Origin: Cupriavidus gilardii
GTDB taxonomy: Bacteria; Pseudomonadota; Gammaproteobacteria; Burkholderiales; Burkholderiaceae
Assembly: GCF_013314895.1 (NCBI RefSeq)
Contig: NZ_JABTYE010000020.1
Coordinates: 38,569-102,568 of the forward strand
Direction of reading: 5' to 3'
DNA: 64,000 nt
Every line of letters begins with the position of its first letter. Position 1 is the stretch's first letter. This document shows, in pieces, positions 8,988-19,353 of the stretch. The translations under genes were made by a program, and so were the position numbers. Below the pieces are notes generated by a model. It was not told the DNA's origin. It saw nothing but the letters and a program-made list of their open reading frames with translations, and searched no databases.

Positions 8988-10814
8988 ATGTCGACCGTCA
9001 ATGCGGAAGTCCGTCCGGCCAAGCCGTCGGTGCTGGCCGATTCCCTCCATCTCGGTGCGCCCGTCGATGGCGAAGGCCAGACGCCCCGCGCCGTGATGCA
9101 CGATGCCGGCGGCGCGGCGGCGCAGCCGGATCCCTCGATGCAGCCGAGCCCTGCGCCGGCGCCGGTATCCGCGCGCCCGAACGCGATGCTCGACTGCGGC
9201 TGGGGCCGGCTGATGTTCGCCCCGTCGTTCGAGTCGCCGGCGCGGCTGGCCGCCGAACTGCAGCAGGAAGCGCCGGGCCGGCGCGATATCGCGCTGTATG
9301 TCGAAGCGCCGCAGCTGCTGCTGGCCGAGGCACCGCAGACGCTGTTTCTGGACCCGTCGCTGCTGTTCCGCCGCACGCTCGAAGACGGCGATGCGGCCGC
9401 GGCCGCCACCGGCGCGGCGGGCGTGACGATCCGCCGCCTGTCGACCCGCGCCGATATCGCCGCGATCAACCGCCTCTATTCGGCGCGCCACATGGTGCCC
9501 CTCGATCCCGCCACCGTCTGGCGCCAGCGCGATCATGACGCGGTGATCTACCTGATCGCCGAAGACGAGTCCACCGGCGACATCATCGGCTCGGCGATGG
9601 GCGTCGACCATCTGCTCGCCTTCGGCGACGAACGCGGCGGCAGCAGCCTGTGGTGCCTGGTGGTCGATCCGCAAACGCATCTGGCCGGTGTCGGCCAGGC
9701 GCTGGTGCGCGAACTGATCGCGCTGTTCGCCTCGCGCGGGCGCAAGCACCTCGATCTGTCGGTGCTGCACGACAACCAGCACGCGATCGGCCTGTACCAC
9801 AAGCTCGGCTTCGTGCAGATCGACGGCTTCGTCGTCAAGCACAAGAACGCCATCAACGAGCCCTTGTTCGCCGGCTCCAGCGAGTGCGACAACCTCAATC
9901 CGTATGCCGCGCTGATCGTCAAGGAAGCGCGCCGGCGCGGCATCGGCGTCGAGATCATCGATGCGGACGCCGGCATCTTCAGCCTGCGCTACGGCGGCCG
10001 CGAGATTCTGTGCCGCGAGTCGCTGTCCGAGCTGACCGGCGCGGTCGCAATGACCTGGTGCCAGGACAAGGCGCTGACGCGCAAGCGGCTGGAGCAGGTT
10101 GGGCTGAAGGTGCCGGCGCAGCGCCAGGCCGCGACCGACGCCGAGAATCTTGCCTTCCTCGCCGAGCACGGATCGGTGGTGGTCAAGCCAGCCTTCGGCG
10201 AGCAGGGCCGCGGCATCAGCGTGGACGTTCGCACCGAGGATCATCTGCGCAGCGCGATCGACACCGCGCACCAGGAGGGCGGCACCGTGCTGCTCGAATC
10301 GTTCTGCCCGGGCCAGGACCTGCGCATCGTGGTGATCGGCTACGAGGTGGTCGCCGCGGCGATCCGCAAGCCGGCCGAGGTGGTCGGCGACGGGCAGGCC
10401 GACCTGAAGACGCTGATCGAGCGCCACAGCGCGCGGCGCAGCGCCGCTACCGGGGGCGAGAGCCGCATTCCGCTCGATGCCGAGACCGAACGCTGCCTGG
10501 CCGCACAGGGGCTGACGCTGCAATCGGTGCCGGCCGCCGGGCAACGCGTGCCGGTGCGCAAGACCGCCAACCTGCATACCGGCGGCACGCTGCACGACGT
10601 CACCGGCCAGCTGCATCCGGTGCTGCGCGAAGCCGCGCAGACCGCGGCGCGCGCGCTGCGCATCCCGGTGGTTGGCCTGGATTTCCTGGTGCCGGCCGCC
10701 GATCAGCCCGAGTACGTGATCATCGAAGCGAACGAGCGGCCCGGCCTGGCCAACCACGAGCCGCAGCCGACCGCCGAGCGCTTCGTCGATCTGTTGTTTC
10801 CCTTTACGTCCTGA
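8988..10814 (+). CDS. ngg: N-acetylglutaminylglutamine synthetase (GNAT-ATP-grasp)
   Basis: About 608 residues. The N-terminal third is variable and Pro/Ala-rich, then a GNAT acetyltransferase domain follows (roughly residues 145-290; LVVDPQTHLAGVGQALVREL is the acetyl-CoA loop). The C-terminal half is an ATP-grasp ligase with VVKPAFGEQGRGISV and the metal-binding end VIIEANERPGL. It acetylates glutamine and joins glutamines to make the dipeptide that AsnO amidates. The ATG at 8988 has GAGGAG nine bases upstream and gives the usual length. In-frame ATGs at 8961 and 8799 would extend it; the latter adds the KAD/RAD repeat. Fusion of acetyltransferase and ligase is normal for this family. Confidence 0.92.
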   Translation: MSTVNAEVRPAKPSVLADSLHLGAPVDGEGQTPRAVMHDAGGAAAQPDPSMQPSPAPAPVSARPNAMLDCGWGRLMFAPSFESPARLAAELQQEAPGRRDIALYVEAPQLLLAEAPQTLFLDPSLLFRRTLEDGDAAAAATGAAGVTIRRLSTRADIAAINRLYSARHMVPLDPATVWRQRDHDAVIYLIAEDESTGDIIGSAMGVDHLLAFGDERGGSSLWCLVVDPQTHLAGVGQALVRELIALFASRGRKHLDLSVLHDNQHAIGLYHKLGFVQIDGFVVKHKNAINEPLFAGSSECDNLNPYAALIVKEARRRGIGVEIIDADAGIFSLRYGGREILCRESLSELTGAVAMTWCQDKALTRKRLEQVGLKVPAQRQAATDAENLAFLAEHGSVVVKPAFGEQGRGISVDVRTEDHLRSAIDTAHQEGGTVLLESFCPGQDLRIVVIGYEVVAAAIRKPAEVVGDGQADLKTLIERHSARRSAATGGESRIPLDAETERCLAAQGLTLQSVPAAGQRVPVRKTANLHTGGTLHDVTGQLHPVLREAAQTAARALRIPVVGLDFLVPAADQPEYVIIEANERPGLANHEPQPTAERFVDLLFPFTS

Positions 10815-10840
10815 ATGACTTCCTGAATGACTTCCTGAGC
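10811..10840 (+). repeat. 12-bp duplication over the ngg stop codon
   Basis: CTGAATGACTTC occurs twice in tandem (10811-10822, 10823-10834), then CTGAGC. The ngg stop TGA (10812-10814) is in the first unit, so stop codons recur every 12 bp. Confidence 0.85.
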
Positions 10841-10865
10841 GCGCGCGCCCAGGCATCGCCTATCC

Positions 10866-12080
10866 ATGCAGAAACTGAAGATCGACCGGCTGTACCTGAA
10901 GACTGCGCTGCTCGAGCTGCTGTCCATTCCCAGCCCGGCGGGTTTGACCGACGAGATCGTGCACTACACCGCCCGCGTGCTCGACGGTCTCGACATTCCC
11001 TATCAGCTGACCCGGCGCGGCACCATTCGCGCGACGCTGCGCGGCAATAGCGCCAACAGCGGCATGGGGCCGGACTGCGCGATCGTCGCGCACCTGGACA
11101 CGCTGGGCGCCATGGTGCGCGAGATCAAGCCCAACGGGCGGCTCGCGCTGGCGCCGATCGGCACCTGGTCCAGCCGCTGGGCCGAGGGCGGCCGCGTGAC
11201 GCTGTTTACCGAGCACGGCCGGCATCGCGGCTCGGTGCTGCCGCTGCTGGCCTCGGGCCACGTCTACAACGAGGCGGTCGACACCCAGCCGGTCAACTGG
11301 GACCAGCTCGAGCTGCGGCTCGACGAACCCGCCTCGACGCCGGAGCAGCTGCGCGCGCTCGGCATCCAGGTCGGCGACTTCGTGGCCTTCGACGCCAATC
11401 CGGAGATTCTCGACAACGGCTATGTCGTCTCGCGCCATCTGGACAACAAGGCCGGCGTCGCGGCCGTGCTGGCCGCGCTGAAGGCGGTGCGCGAGAGCGG
11501 CGCGTCGGTGCCGATGGACTGCCACGCGGTGTTCACGCTGACCGAGGAGGTCGGCTCGGGCGCCACCGCGGTGATCGAGGACGACGTCAGCGAGGTGATC
11601 GGCATCGATATTGGTCCGGTGGCGCCGGGGCAGGGCGCGCGCGAGGAAGGCGTGACGATTCCGCTGATGGACTCGGCCGGTCCGCACGACTATCACTTGA
11701 CGCGGCGCTTGCTGCGGCTGTGCGACGAGCATGGCATTCCCAGCCATCGCGACGTGTTCCGTTTCTACCATTCGGACGCGGGGGCCGCGGTCAGCGCCGG
11801 CCACGACGTGCGCACCGCGCTGCTGTGCTTCGGCGCCGATGCCTCGCACGGCTACGAGCGGACCCATCTGGACGTGCTGGTGCATCTGGCCGAACTGCTG
11901 ACCGTCTATATCCAGAGCGGGCCCACGTTGCCGGAGGACCGCCAGCGCCGCATGGGCTCGGTGGCCGGCTTCTCGCATCAGCTCGATCCGCGCCAGCTGA
12001 CGCGCAGCGAGACGCCGTTGCCGGATGCCGGCGAGCTGGTGCACACCCGCCGCGACAATCCGTCCGACAGTTCTTCCTGA
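10866..12080 (+). CDS. M42-family peptidase of the NAGGN osmoprotectant system
   Basis: 404 residues, co-catalytic metallopeptidase of family M42 (glutamyl aminopeptidase/DmpA-PepA fold). Metal-ligand motifs are visible in order: the AHLDT segment, HLDNKAG (bridging Asp), the TEEVGSGAT glutamates, the IDIG aspartate and the late GADASHGYERTH histidine. It is the third member of the conserved asnO-ngg-M42 trio and probably trims or degrades NAGGN or a precursor; its true substrate is not evident from sequence. It starts about 50 bp after ngg, so the three form an operon. The C-terminus is Ser/Asp-rich. Confidence 0.9.
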   Translation: MQKLKIDRLYLKTALLELLSIPSPAGLTDEIVHYTARVLDGLDIPYQLTRRGTIRATLRGNSANSGMGPDCAIVAHLDTLGAMVREIKPNGRLALAPIGTWSSRWAEGGRVTLFTEHGRHRGSVLPLLASGHVYNEAVDTQPVNWDQLELRLDEPASTPEQLRALGIQVGDFVAFDANPEILDNGYVVSRHLDNKAGVAAVLAALKAVRESGASVPMDCHAVFTLTEEVGSGATAVIEDDVSEVIGIDIGPVAPGQGAREEGVTIPLMDSAGPHDYHLTRRLLRLCDEHGIPSHRDVFRFYHSDAGAAVSAGHDVRTALLCFGADASHGYERTHLDVLVHLAELLTVYIQSGPTLPEDRQRRMGSVAGFSHQLDPRQLTRSETPLPDAGELVHTRRDNPSDSSS

Positions 12081-12126
12081 TGCCCGCGATACCTCTCGCG
12101 ATGCCGTTTTCTCCGGAGCCGACGCC

Positions 12127-13065
12127 ATGGATCTGAATTTCATCGACGCCGACAAGCTGCAGGCCACATGGGCCTATCTGTTGCAACTGGCGGTGCACCA
12201 GGGCCTCAATGTGCTGGCCGCCCTCGCCATCCTGCTGGTGGGCTGGTGGCTCAGCGGGCGTGCCCGCAACGCGGTGCTGCACGCCTTCGACCGCCCCCAT
12301 GTCGACGCGACGCTGCGGCCGATGCTGGGCAGCGTCACGCAGTGGGTGGTGCGCGTCGTTACCGTGATCCTGGTGCTGTCGCAGTTCGGCGTGCAGACCG
12401 CCAGCATCATCGCGATGCTCGGTGCCGCGGGCCTGGCGATCGGGCTCGCGCTGCAGGGCACGCTGCAGAATATCGCCGCCGGCATCATGCTGGTGCTGCT
12501 GCGCCCGTTCCGCGTCGGCCAGTACATCGACGCCCAGGGCATCGCGGGCACCGTGCGCGAGACCGGGCTGTTCATGACCGAGCTGACCACCTTCGACGGC
12601 GTCTGCCTGCGCGTGCCGAACAACAAGATCTGGGGCAGTGCGATCACCAACTACAGCGAAAATCCGACGCGCCGGCTCGATATCGAGGTCACGGTGCCGT
12701 TCGGCGCCGACGTGCAGACCGCCCTCGGCGTGCTCCGCCGGATGCTCGCGGACGACAAGCGCGTGCACGAGGTGCCGGCGGCCGAGGCGATGGTCGTCAA
12801 CTTCACCAGCGAGGGCGTGACGCTGAACGTGCGCTGCTGGACGTCGAACGACGACTACTGGAATCTGCGCTTTGCCTTCTACGAGCGCATCAAGCGCGAG
12901 CTGCAGGCGGTGGGCATCGATATCGCGGTGCCGGTGCAGGAGTTGCGCGTGCCGGGCAATGGCGAGCAGGGCGCGGTGGTGCTGAACCATACGCCGCACG
13001 CGTCGCCGCATGCCGCGCCGCATTCGTCGCCTCCCTCGGCCATCGGCACGCCGCGGCGCGCCTAG
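12127..13065 (+). CDS. MscS-type small-conductance mechanosensitive channel
   Basis: 312 residues, the short E. coli MscS size class. Three N-terminal hydrophobic segments; the third is the pore helix with Gly/Ala packing ([19 protein letters not shown]). The beta-domain follows ([35 protein letters not shown]), then a His/Pro/Ser-rich tail. It opens under membrane tension to release solutes during hypo-osmotic shock. It lies 46 bp after the NAGGN operon on the same strand, so synthesis of the solute and its emergency release may be co-transcribed. The start ATG is set by the usual MscS N-terminus; upstream extension is unlikely. Confidence 0.92.
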   Translation: MDLNFIDADKLQATWAYLLQLAVHQGLNVLAALAILLVGWWLSGRARNAVLHAFDRPHVDATLRPMLGSVTQWVVRVVTVILVLSQFGVQTASIIAMLGAAGLAIGLALQGTLQNIAAGIMLVLLRPFRVGQYIDAQGIAGTVRETGLFMTELTTFDGVCLRVPNNKIWGSAITNYSENPTRRLDIEVTVPFGADVQTALGVLRRMLADDKRVHEVPAAEAMVVNFTSEGVTLNVRCWTSNDDYWNLRFAFYERIKRELQAVGIDIAVPVQELRVPGNGEQGAVVLNHTPHASPHAAPHSSPPSAIGTPRRA

Positions 13066-13098
13066 CGGGAAAGCATTGGGCGCGTGAGGCCCTGCGCA

Positions 13099-13170
13099 TG
13101 TCGTTCCCGCGAAAGCGGGAATCCAGCGTCTTCGAAAAGACACTGGGTCCCCGCGTGTGCGGGGACGACG
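13099..13170. repeat. Dispersed palindromic element (two hairpins)
   Basis: Two inverted repeats in series, TTCCCGC-GAAA-GCGGGAA (13104-13121) and TCCCCGC-GTGT-GCGGGGA (13148-13165), joined by ATCCAGCG..CACTGGGT. The second half shares CACTGGGTC-YCCGC..GCGGGGACGAC with 45827-45856. It sits between the converging 3' ends of the MscS gene and edd, so it may also act as a bidirectional terminator. Confidence 0.75.
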
Positions 13171-13177
13171 GGTTCAA

Positions 13178-15001
<1,824 letters not shown>

Positions 15002-15208
15002 GGGGCTCTCTCCAGCGGAATTCTTCGATGTCGCGGGGAACGTTGCCGTTCAGCCTAGCGCATGTCATCGGGGCTTGCACGGAGCATGCCCGCCGCGCCG
15101 CGAGTCCACGCGCTGGCTGCCGCGTGGCTCGCAATGCGCCCGCGACTCACGTAAACTGGCCGCATCGGCCGCGCTACGGGGTCTCTATCAAGCGACAAGG
15201 AGGTCAGG
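15002..15208. promoter_or_regulatory. Divergent edd / zwf control region
   Basis: Gene-free. On the plus strand TAAACT (15153-15158) is a possible -10 for zwf, about 50 bp before the start, without a clear -35. AAGGAGG (about 15198-15203) is the zwf ribosome site. I cannot identify a convincing HexR- or GntR-type operator by eye. Confidence 0.35.
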
Positions 15209-16663
15209 GTGAGCATGCCCGATTTCGACATGGTGCTGGTTGGCGGCACCGGTGACCTGGCCAGGCGCAAACTGCTGCCGGCCTTGTTCGACGCGCATCG
15301 CGCCGGATTGTTGCATCCCGCGGCGCGCATTCTGGCCACGGGCAGCCATCCTTCCACTACCGAGGAGTACGTCGCCACGCTGGAGCAGGGCATGCGGCCC
15401 GGCCTCGAACACGCGCCGCCGGGCGACTGGGCCAGCTTCGTGCAGCGGCTGTGCTACGTGCAGGCCGACGCGCGGCAGCCGGAACACTTCGATGCGCTGG
15501 CGCGCAAGGTACTGTCCCGCCAGCCCGAGGTCGTGGTCTGCTACCTGGCCACCGCACCGCATCTGTTCGTGCCGATCTGCGAGCAGTTCGGCCGCACCGG
15601 CCTGAACCACCCCAATGTGCGCGTGGTCCTCGAAAAACCGCTGGGCCACGACCTCGATTCGAACGAGGCGATCAACGCGGCGGTGGCACGCTACTTCGCC
15701 GAGGAACAGATCTACCGGATCGACCACTACCTGGGCAAGGAGTCGGTGCAGAACCTGATGGCAATCCGCTTCGGCAACGCGCTGTTCGAGCCGCTGTGGC
15801 GCCGCGAGTGGGTGCAGGACGTGCAGATCACGATCGCCGAGGAGCTCGGTGTCGAGGGCCGGGGCGATTTCTACGACCAGACCGGCGCGCTGCGCGACAT
15901 GGTGCAGAACCACCTGCTGCAGCTGCTGTGCATGGTCGCGATGGAGCCGCCCACCAGCCTGACCGAAGACGCGGTGCGCGACGAGAAGATCAAGATCCTG
16001 AAGGCGCTCAAGCCGATCTCGCCGCAGGAGGTCGCCGAGAAGACCGTGCGCGGGCAGTACCGCGCCGGAGCCATCGCCGGCAAGCCGGTGCCCGGCTATC
16101 TCGAGGAAGAAGGCATCGCGCCGGACAGCCGCACCGAGACCTTCGTCGCGATCAAGGCCGAGATCGCCAACTGGCGCTGGGCCGGCGTGCCGTTCTACCT
16201 GCGCACCGGCAAGCGGATGCAGTCGCGTGTCGCCGAGATCGTGATCCATTTCCGCGACGTGCCGCATGCGATCTTTCCGCGCCCGCTGACGCTGTCGCCG
16301 CAGAACCGGCTGGTGATCCGGCTGCAGCCCGAGGAAAGCATCCGGCTGTACTTTCTGGTCAAGCAGCCCGGCGACACGGTCGCGCTGACCCCGACCTCGC
16401 TCGATCTCGATTTCGCCAACTCGTTCAAGGTGCGCCGCGCCGGCGCCTACGAACGCCTGCTGCTCGACGTGATACGCGGACGGCTCGGCCTGTTCGTGCG
16501 CCGCGACGAACAGGTGCAGGCATGGCGCTGGGTCGAGCCGATCATCGATACCTGGGCCGAGAGTTCGCTGCCGCCCAAGCCCTATACCGCCGGCACCTGG
16601 GGGCCGGCGGCGTCGTCCGCGCTGCTGTCGCGCGACAACGCGCTGTGGCACGAGGAGGTTTGA
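15209..16663 (+). CDS. zwf: Glucose-6-phosphate 1-dehydrogenase
   Basis: 484 residues, normal length. It oxidises glucose-6-phosphate to 6-phosphogluconolactone with NAD(P)+. The N-terminal nucleotide-binding loop is VGGTGDLARRKLLPAL and the active-site signature RIDHYLGKESVQN contains catalytic His173. The GTG start at 15209 lies five bases after AAGGAGG; an ATG two codons later (15215) is equally possible. It is the first gene of a zwf-pgl-glk cluster. Confidence 0.96.
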   Translation: MSMPDFDMVLVGGTGDLARRKLLPALFDAHRAGLLHPAARILATGSHPSTTEEYVATLEQGMRPGLEHAPPGDWASFVQRLCYVQADARQPEHFDALARKVLSRQPEVVVCYLATAPHLFVPICEQFGRTGLNHPNVRVVLEKPLGHDLDSNEAINAAVARYFAEEQIYRIDHYLGKESVQNLMAIRFGNALFEPLWRREWVQDVQITIAEELGVEGRGDFYDQTGALRDMVQNHLLQLLCMVAMEPPTSLTEDAVRDEKIKILKALKPISPQEVAEKTVRGQYRAGAIAGKPVPGYLEEEGIAPDSRTETFVAIKAEIANWRWAGVPFYLRTGKRMQSRVAEIVIHFRDVPHAIFPRPLTLSPQNRLVIRLQPEESIRLYFLVKQPGDTVALTPTSLDLDFANSFKVRRAGAYERLLLDVIRGRLGLFVRRDEQVQAWRWVEPIIDTWAESSLPPKPYTAGTWGPAASSALLSRDNALWHEEV

Positions 16664-16727
16664 CCCCCCGCGTTGACGTCATCCCCTGCGTTCCAACGAA
16701 CCCCGAACCCCGAATCCGGAAATCGCC

Positions 16728-17408
16728 ATGCGCCGCTTCGAACATCCCTCGCTGCTCGACCAGGCCGAAGCGCTGGCCGCCTCCGTCAGCCACGCGCTCG
16801 ACCTCGCCATCCAGGTCCGCGGACACGCGGTACTTGCCGTTTCGGGCGGGCGTTCGCCGGTGCCGATGTTCGAGCGGCTGCGCTATCGGCCGGTGCGCTG
16901 GGACGCGGTGACCATCACGCTGGTCGATGAGCGCGCGGTGCCGCCCGGACACGAGGACAGCAACGCCCGTCTCGTGCAGGAGCATCTGCTGCATGATGCC
17001 GCGGCCGCGGCCAGCTTCGTGCCGCTGATCGCCGATGCGCTCGAGGCATCCGAGCCCGCGCGGGCGGTGGTGCGCCTCAATGCCGCGTTTCGCCAGCCCG
17101 ACGTAGCGGTGCTCGGCATGGGCGAGGACGGCCATACCGCCTCGCTGTTCGCCGATGCGCCGGAGCTGGGCGAGGCGCTGAACGGCGATACGCCCTGCTA
17201 TGTGGTGACGCGCCCGGCCAGCGCGCCGCATGCGCGCGTGACGCTGAATCTGGCCGCCCTGCTGGCCGCCGAGCGCGTGTTCCTGGCGTTTGCCGGCGCG
17301 GCCAGGGCCGAGGTGTTCGAACGCGCGCTGCAGCAGCCCGGGCCCGCGTTGCCGGTGGGGCTGGTGGCCAGCCGGCATCGCTACGGCTTCGACGTGTTCA
17401 CCGCGTGA
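16728..17408 (+). CDS. pgl: 6-phosphogluconolactonase
   Basis: 226 residues, the usual size for the DevB/Pgl type. It hydrolyses 6-phosphogluconolactone between Zwf and Edd. The sugar-isomerase-like fold shows SGGRSPVPMFERL, the VTITLVDERAVPPGHEDSN strand-loop and GMGEDGHTASLF with family-conserved Asp and His. The gap from zwf is 64 bp, so co-transcription is likely. Confidence 0.94.
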   Translation: MRRFEHPSLLDQAEALAASVSHALDLAIQVRGHAVLAVSGGRSPVPMFERLRYRPVRWDAVTITLVDERAVPPGHEDSNARLVQEHLLHDAAAAASFVPLIADALEASEPARAVVRLNAAFRQPDVAVLGMGEDGHTASLFADAPELGEALNGDTPCYVVTRPASAPHARVTLNLAALLAAERVFLAFAGAARAEVFERALQQPGPALPVGLVASRHRYGFDVFTA

Positions 17409-17424
17409 AAGCGCCGCCCGAATT

Positions 17425-17476
17425 CGCTGACTCAATACGCTGACTCAATACGCCGACTCAATACGCCGCCTGAACG
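17425..17476 (+). repeat. Tandem repeat, 13 bp x 3-4, between pgl and glk
   Basis: CGCTGACTCAATA twice, then CGCCGACTCAATA and a decayed CGCCGCCTGAACG. It begins 17 bp after the pgl stop. Confidence 0.85.
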
Positions 17477-17552
17477 CGCCGTCCGGATACGTAGCCCGAA
17501 TGCACGCGTTGCCGCCACGGCCCGATTTTCGCCCGATGTTTCCCGCCCTGCG

Positions 17553-18527
17553 ATGACTACCTACCCCCGCCTGCTCGCCGATGTCGGCGGCACCAATGTC
17601 CGCTTCGCCCTGCAGACCGCGCCCGATGCGATCGGACCGGTCACCGCGCTGAAGGTCGCCGACTATCCGTCGCTGGAGGCGGCGATGCGGCAATACCTGT
17701 CGCAGCTGTCCGGTCCGCAGCCGCGCCACGCGGCGATCGGGCTGGCCAATCCGGTCACCGGCGATCGCGTCAAGCTGACCAACCACGCGTGGGCGTTCTC
17801 GATCGAGGCGGTGCGCCAGGCGCTGGGACTCGAGACGCTGCTGGCGTTGAACGATTTCACCGCGCTGGCGCTGGCCCTGCCGTACCTGCAGCCCGGCGAG
17901 CTGGCGCCCGTGCGTGCCGGCACGCCCGCGGCCGACACGCCGCTGGCCCTGATCGGCCCCGGCACCGGTCTCGGCGTGTCCGGCCTGATCCCCGGCCGCC
18001 ATGGTGCGGGGCCGGTGGCGCTGGCGGGAGAGGGCGGGCACGTCGAACTGATGCCCGCCACCGACGACGAGTGGATCGCCTGGCATGCCGCGCATCGCGA
18101 GCACGGCCGCGTCTCGGCCGAACGGCTGCTGTCGGGCATGGGACTGTCGCATACGCATGCCGCGCTGGCCGCAGAAACGGGTACGCCCGTGCGCGTGCCG
18201 CTGACTGCGGCGGAGGTGACCGAGGGCGCCTTGCAGCGGGGCGACGCGCTGTGCCAGCGCGCGCTCGCGGTGTTCTGCGGGCTGCTCGGTTCGGTGGCGG
18301 CGGATGTGACGCTGATCCTCGGCGCGCGCGGCGGCGTCTATATCGGCGGCGGCATCGTGCCGCGCTTCGTCGACGCGCTGGCAGCATCGAGCTTCAACGC
18401 CCGCTTCGTCGACAAGGGGCGCATGCGTGCGTTCCTCGAGCCGGTGCCGGTGCAGGTGATCACCGCGCAGTTTCCCGCGCTGCCGGGGCTGGCCCACGCG
18501 CTGGCCGAAGCGGTCGATCGGCAATGA
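17553..18527 (+). CDS. glk: Glucokinase
   Basis: 324 residues, the bacterial Glk (ROK-unrelated) family. It phosphorylates glucose with ATP. The phosphate-binding N-terminus is LADVGGTNVRFAL; NDFTALALALPYL and GPGTGLGVSGLIP are family-typical, and GARGGVYIGGGIVPR near the C-terminus is the adenosine loop. It is third in the zwf-pgl-glk cluster, so glucose can be taken to KDPG by genes in this locus. The codons for residues 207-211 are the dispersed 16-mer. Confidence 0.95.
   Translation: MTTYPRLLADVGGTNVRFALQTAPDAIGPVTALKVADYPSLEAAMRQYLSQLSGPQPRHAAIGLANPVTGDRVKLTNHAWAFSIEAVRQALGLETLLALNDFTALALALPYLQPGELAPVRAGTPAADTPLALIGPGTGLGVSGLIPGRHGAGPVALAGEGGHVELMPATDDEWIAWHAAHREHGRVSAERLLSGMGLSHTHAALAAETGTPVRVPLTAAEVTEGALQRGDALCQRALAVFCGLLGSVAADVTLILGARGGVYIGGGIVPRFVDALAASSFNARFVDKGRMRAFLEPVPVQVITAQFPALPGLAHALAEAVDRQ
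18170..18185 (+). repeat. Dispersed 16-mer, copy 3 (inside glk)
   Basis: Exact CGCAGAAACGGGTACG. As in asnO it is read A-E-T-G-T, and the identity extends to CGCAGAAACGGGTACGCCCG in both genes although the proteins are unrelated. Confidence 0.95.
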
Positions 18528-18570
18528 GCCGCCGCGGCGGCCCGCAGTGGCGAACCAACGGAGCGAAGCG

Positions 18571-19353
18571 ATGCGCGTGCTGCTGATCGAAGACGACACG
18601 ATGATCGGCGATTCCGTGCGGCTGGCGCTGCGTCAGGAAGGCTTCGCGGTGGATTGGGTGCGCGATGGCGAGGCCGGCCTGTCGGCTGCCACGCAACCGC
18701 CCGGCGTCGGCGCCGGCGGCGCAGCCGAAGGACAGCACGATCTGGTGCTGCTCGATCTCGGCCTGCCGCGCCGTTCGGGCCTCGATGTGTTGTCCGGCAT
18801 GCGGGCGCGCGGCGTTGCCACGCCGGTGCTGATCCTGACCGCGCGCGATGCGGTCGCCGATCGCGTCGCCGGTTTGAACGCTGGCGCCGACGACTACCTG
18901 GTCAAGCCCTTCGACCTGCAGGAACTGGTGGCGCGCATCCACGCGCTGGCGCGGCGCGCGCAAGGCCGCGCCGAGCCGCTGGTGCGCTACGGCGCGATCG
19001 TGCTCAATCCCGCCACGCGCGAGGTCACGCTGTCCGGCGAGCCGGTCCATCTGTCGGCGCGCGAATACGCGTTGCTGGCGGCGCTGCTGGCCCGGCCCGG
19101 CAAGGTGTGGTCGGTGCAGCAGCTGCAGGAGAAGCTGTACGGCTGGGACGACGAGGTCGGCAGCAACACGGTCGAGGTCTACATCCACGCGCTGCGCAAG
19201 AAATTTGGCCAGGGTTTGATCCGCAATATCCGTGGCGTCGGTTATGTCTGTCCGAAGCTCGAGGAAGGCGCGCAGCAGGGCGACAAGGGCGGCGGCAAGG
19301 ACGCCGGCAAGGACGGCGGCGAAGAGCACGAAGCCGCCGGAGGAGCGCGCTGA
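18571..19353 (+). CDS. OmpR/PhoB-family response regulator (QseB/TctD-like)
   Basis: 260 residues. The receiver domain has the acidic pair in LLIEDDTMIGDSV, the phosphoacceptor Asp62 in LLDLGLPRRSG and the Lys in DYLVKPFD. A winged-helix domain ends near residue 235 (TVEVYIHALRKKFG, NIRGVGYV). The C-terminus carries an extra Gly/Lys/Asp-rich tail (GDKGGGKDAGKDGGEEHEA), unusual for the family. The ATG at 18571 has GGAG seven bases upstream. The stop overlaps the histidine-kinase start (TGATG), indicating translational coupling. Confidence 0.95.
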   Translation: MRVLLIEDDTMIGDSVRLALRQEGFAVDWVRDGEAGLSAATQPPGVGAGGAAEGQHDLVLLDLGLPRRSGLDVLSGMRARGVATPVLILTARDAVADRVAGLNAGADDYLVKPFDLQELVARIHALARRAQGRAEPLVRYGAIVLNPATREVTLSGEPVHLSAREYALLAALLARPGKVWSVQQLQEKLYGWDDEVGSNTVEVYIHALRKKFGQGLIRNIRGVGYVCPKLEEGAQQGDKGGGKDAGKDGGEEHEAAGGAR

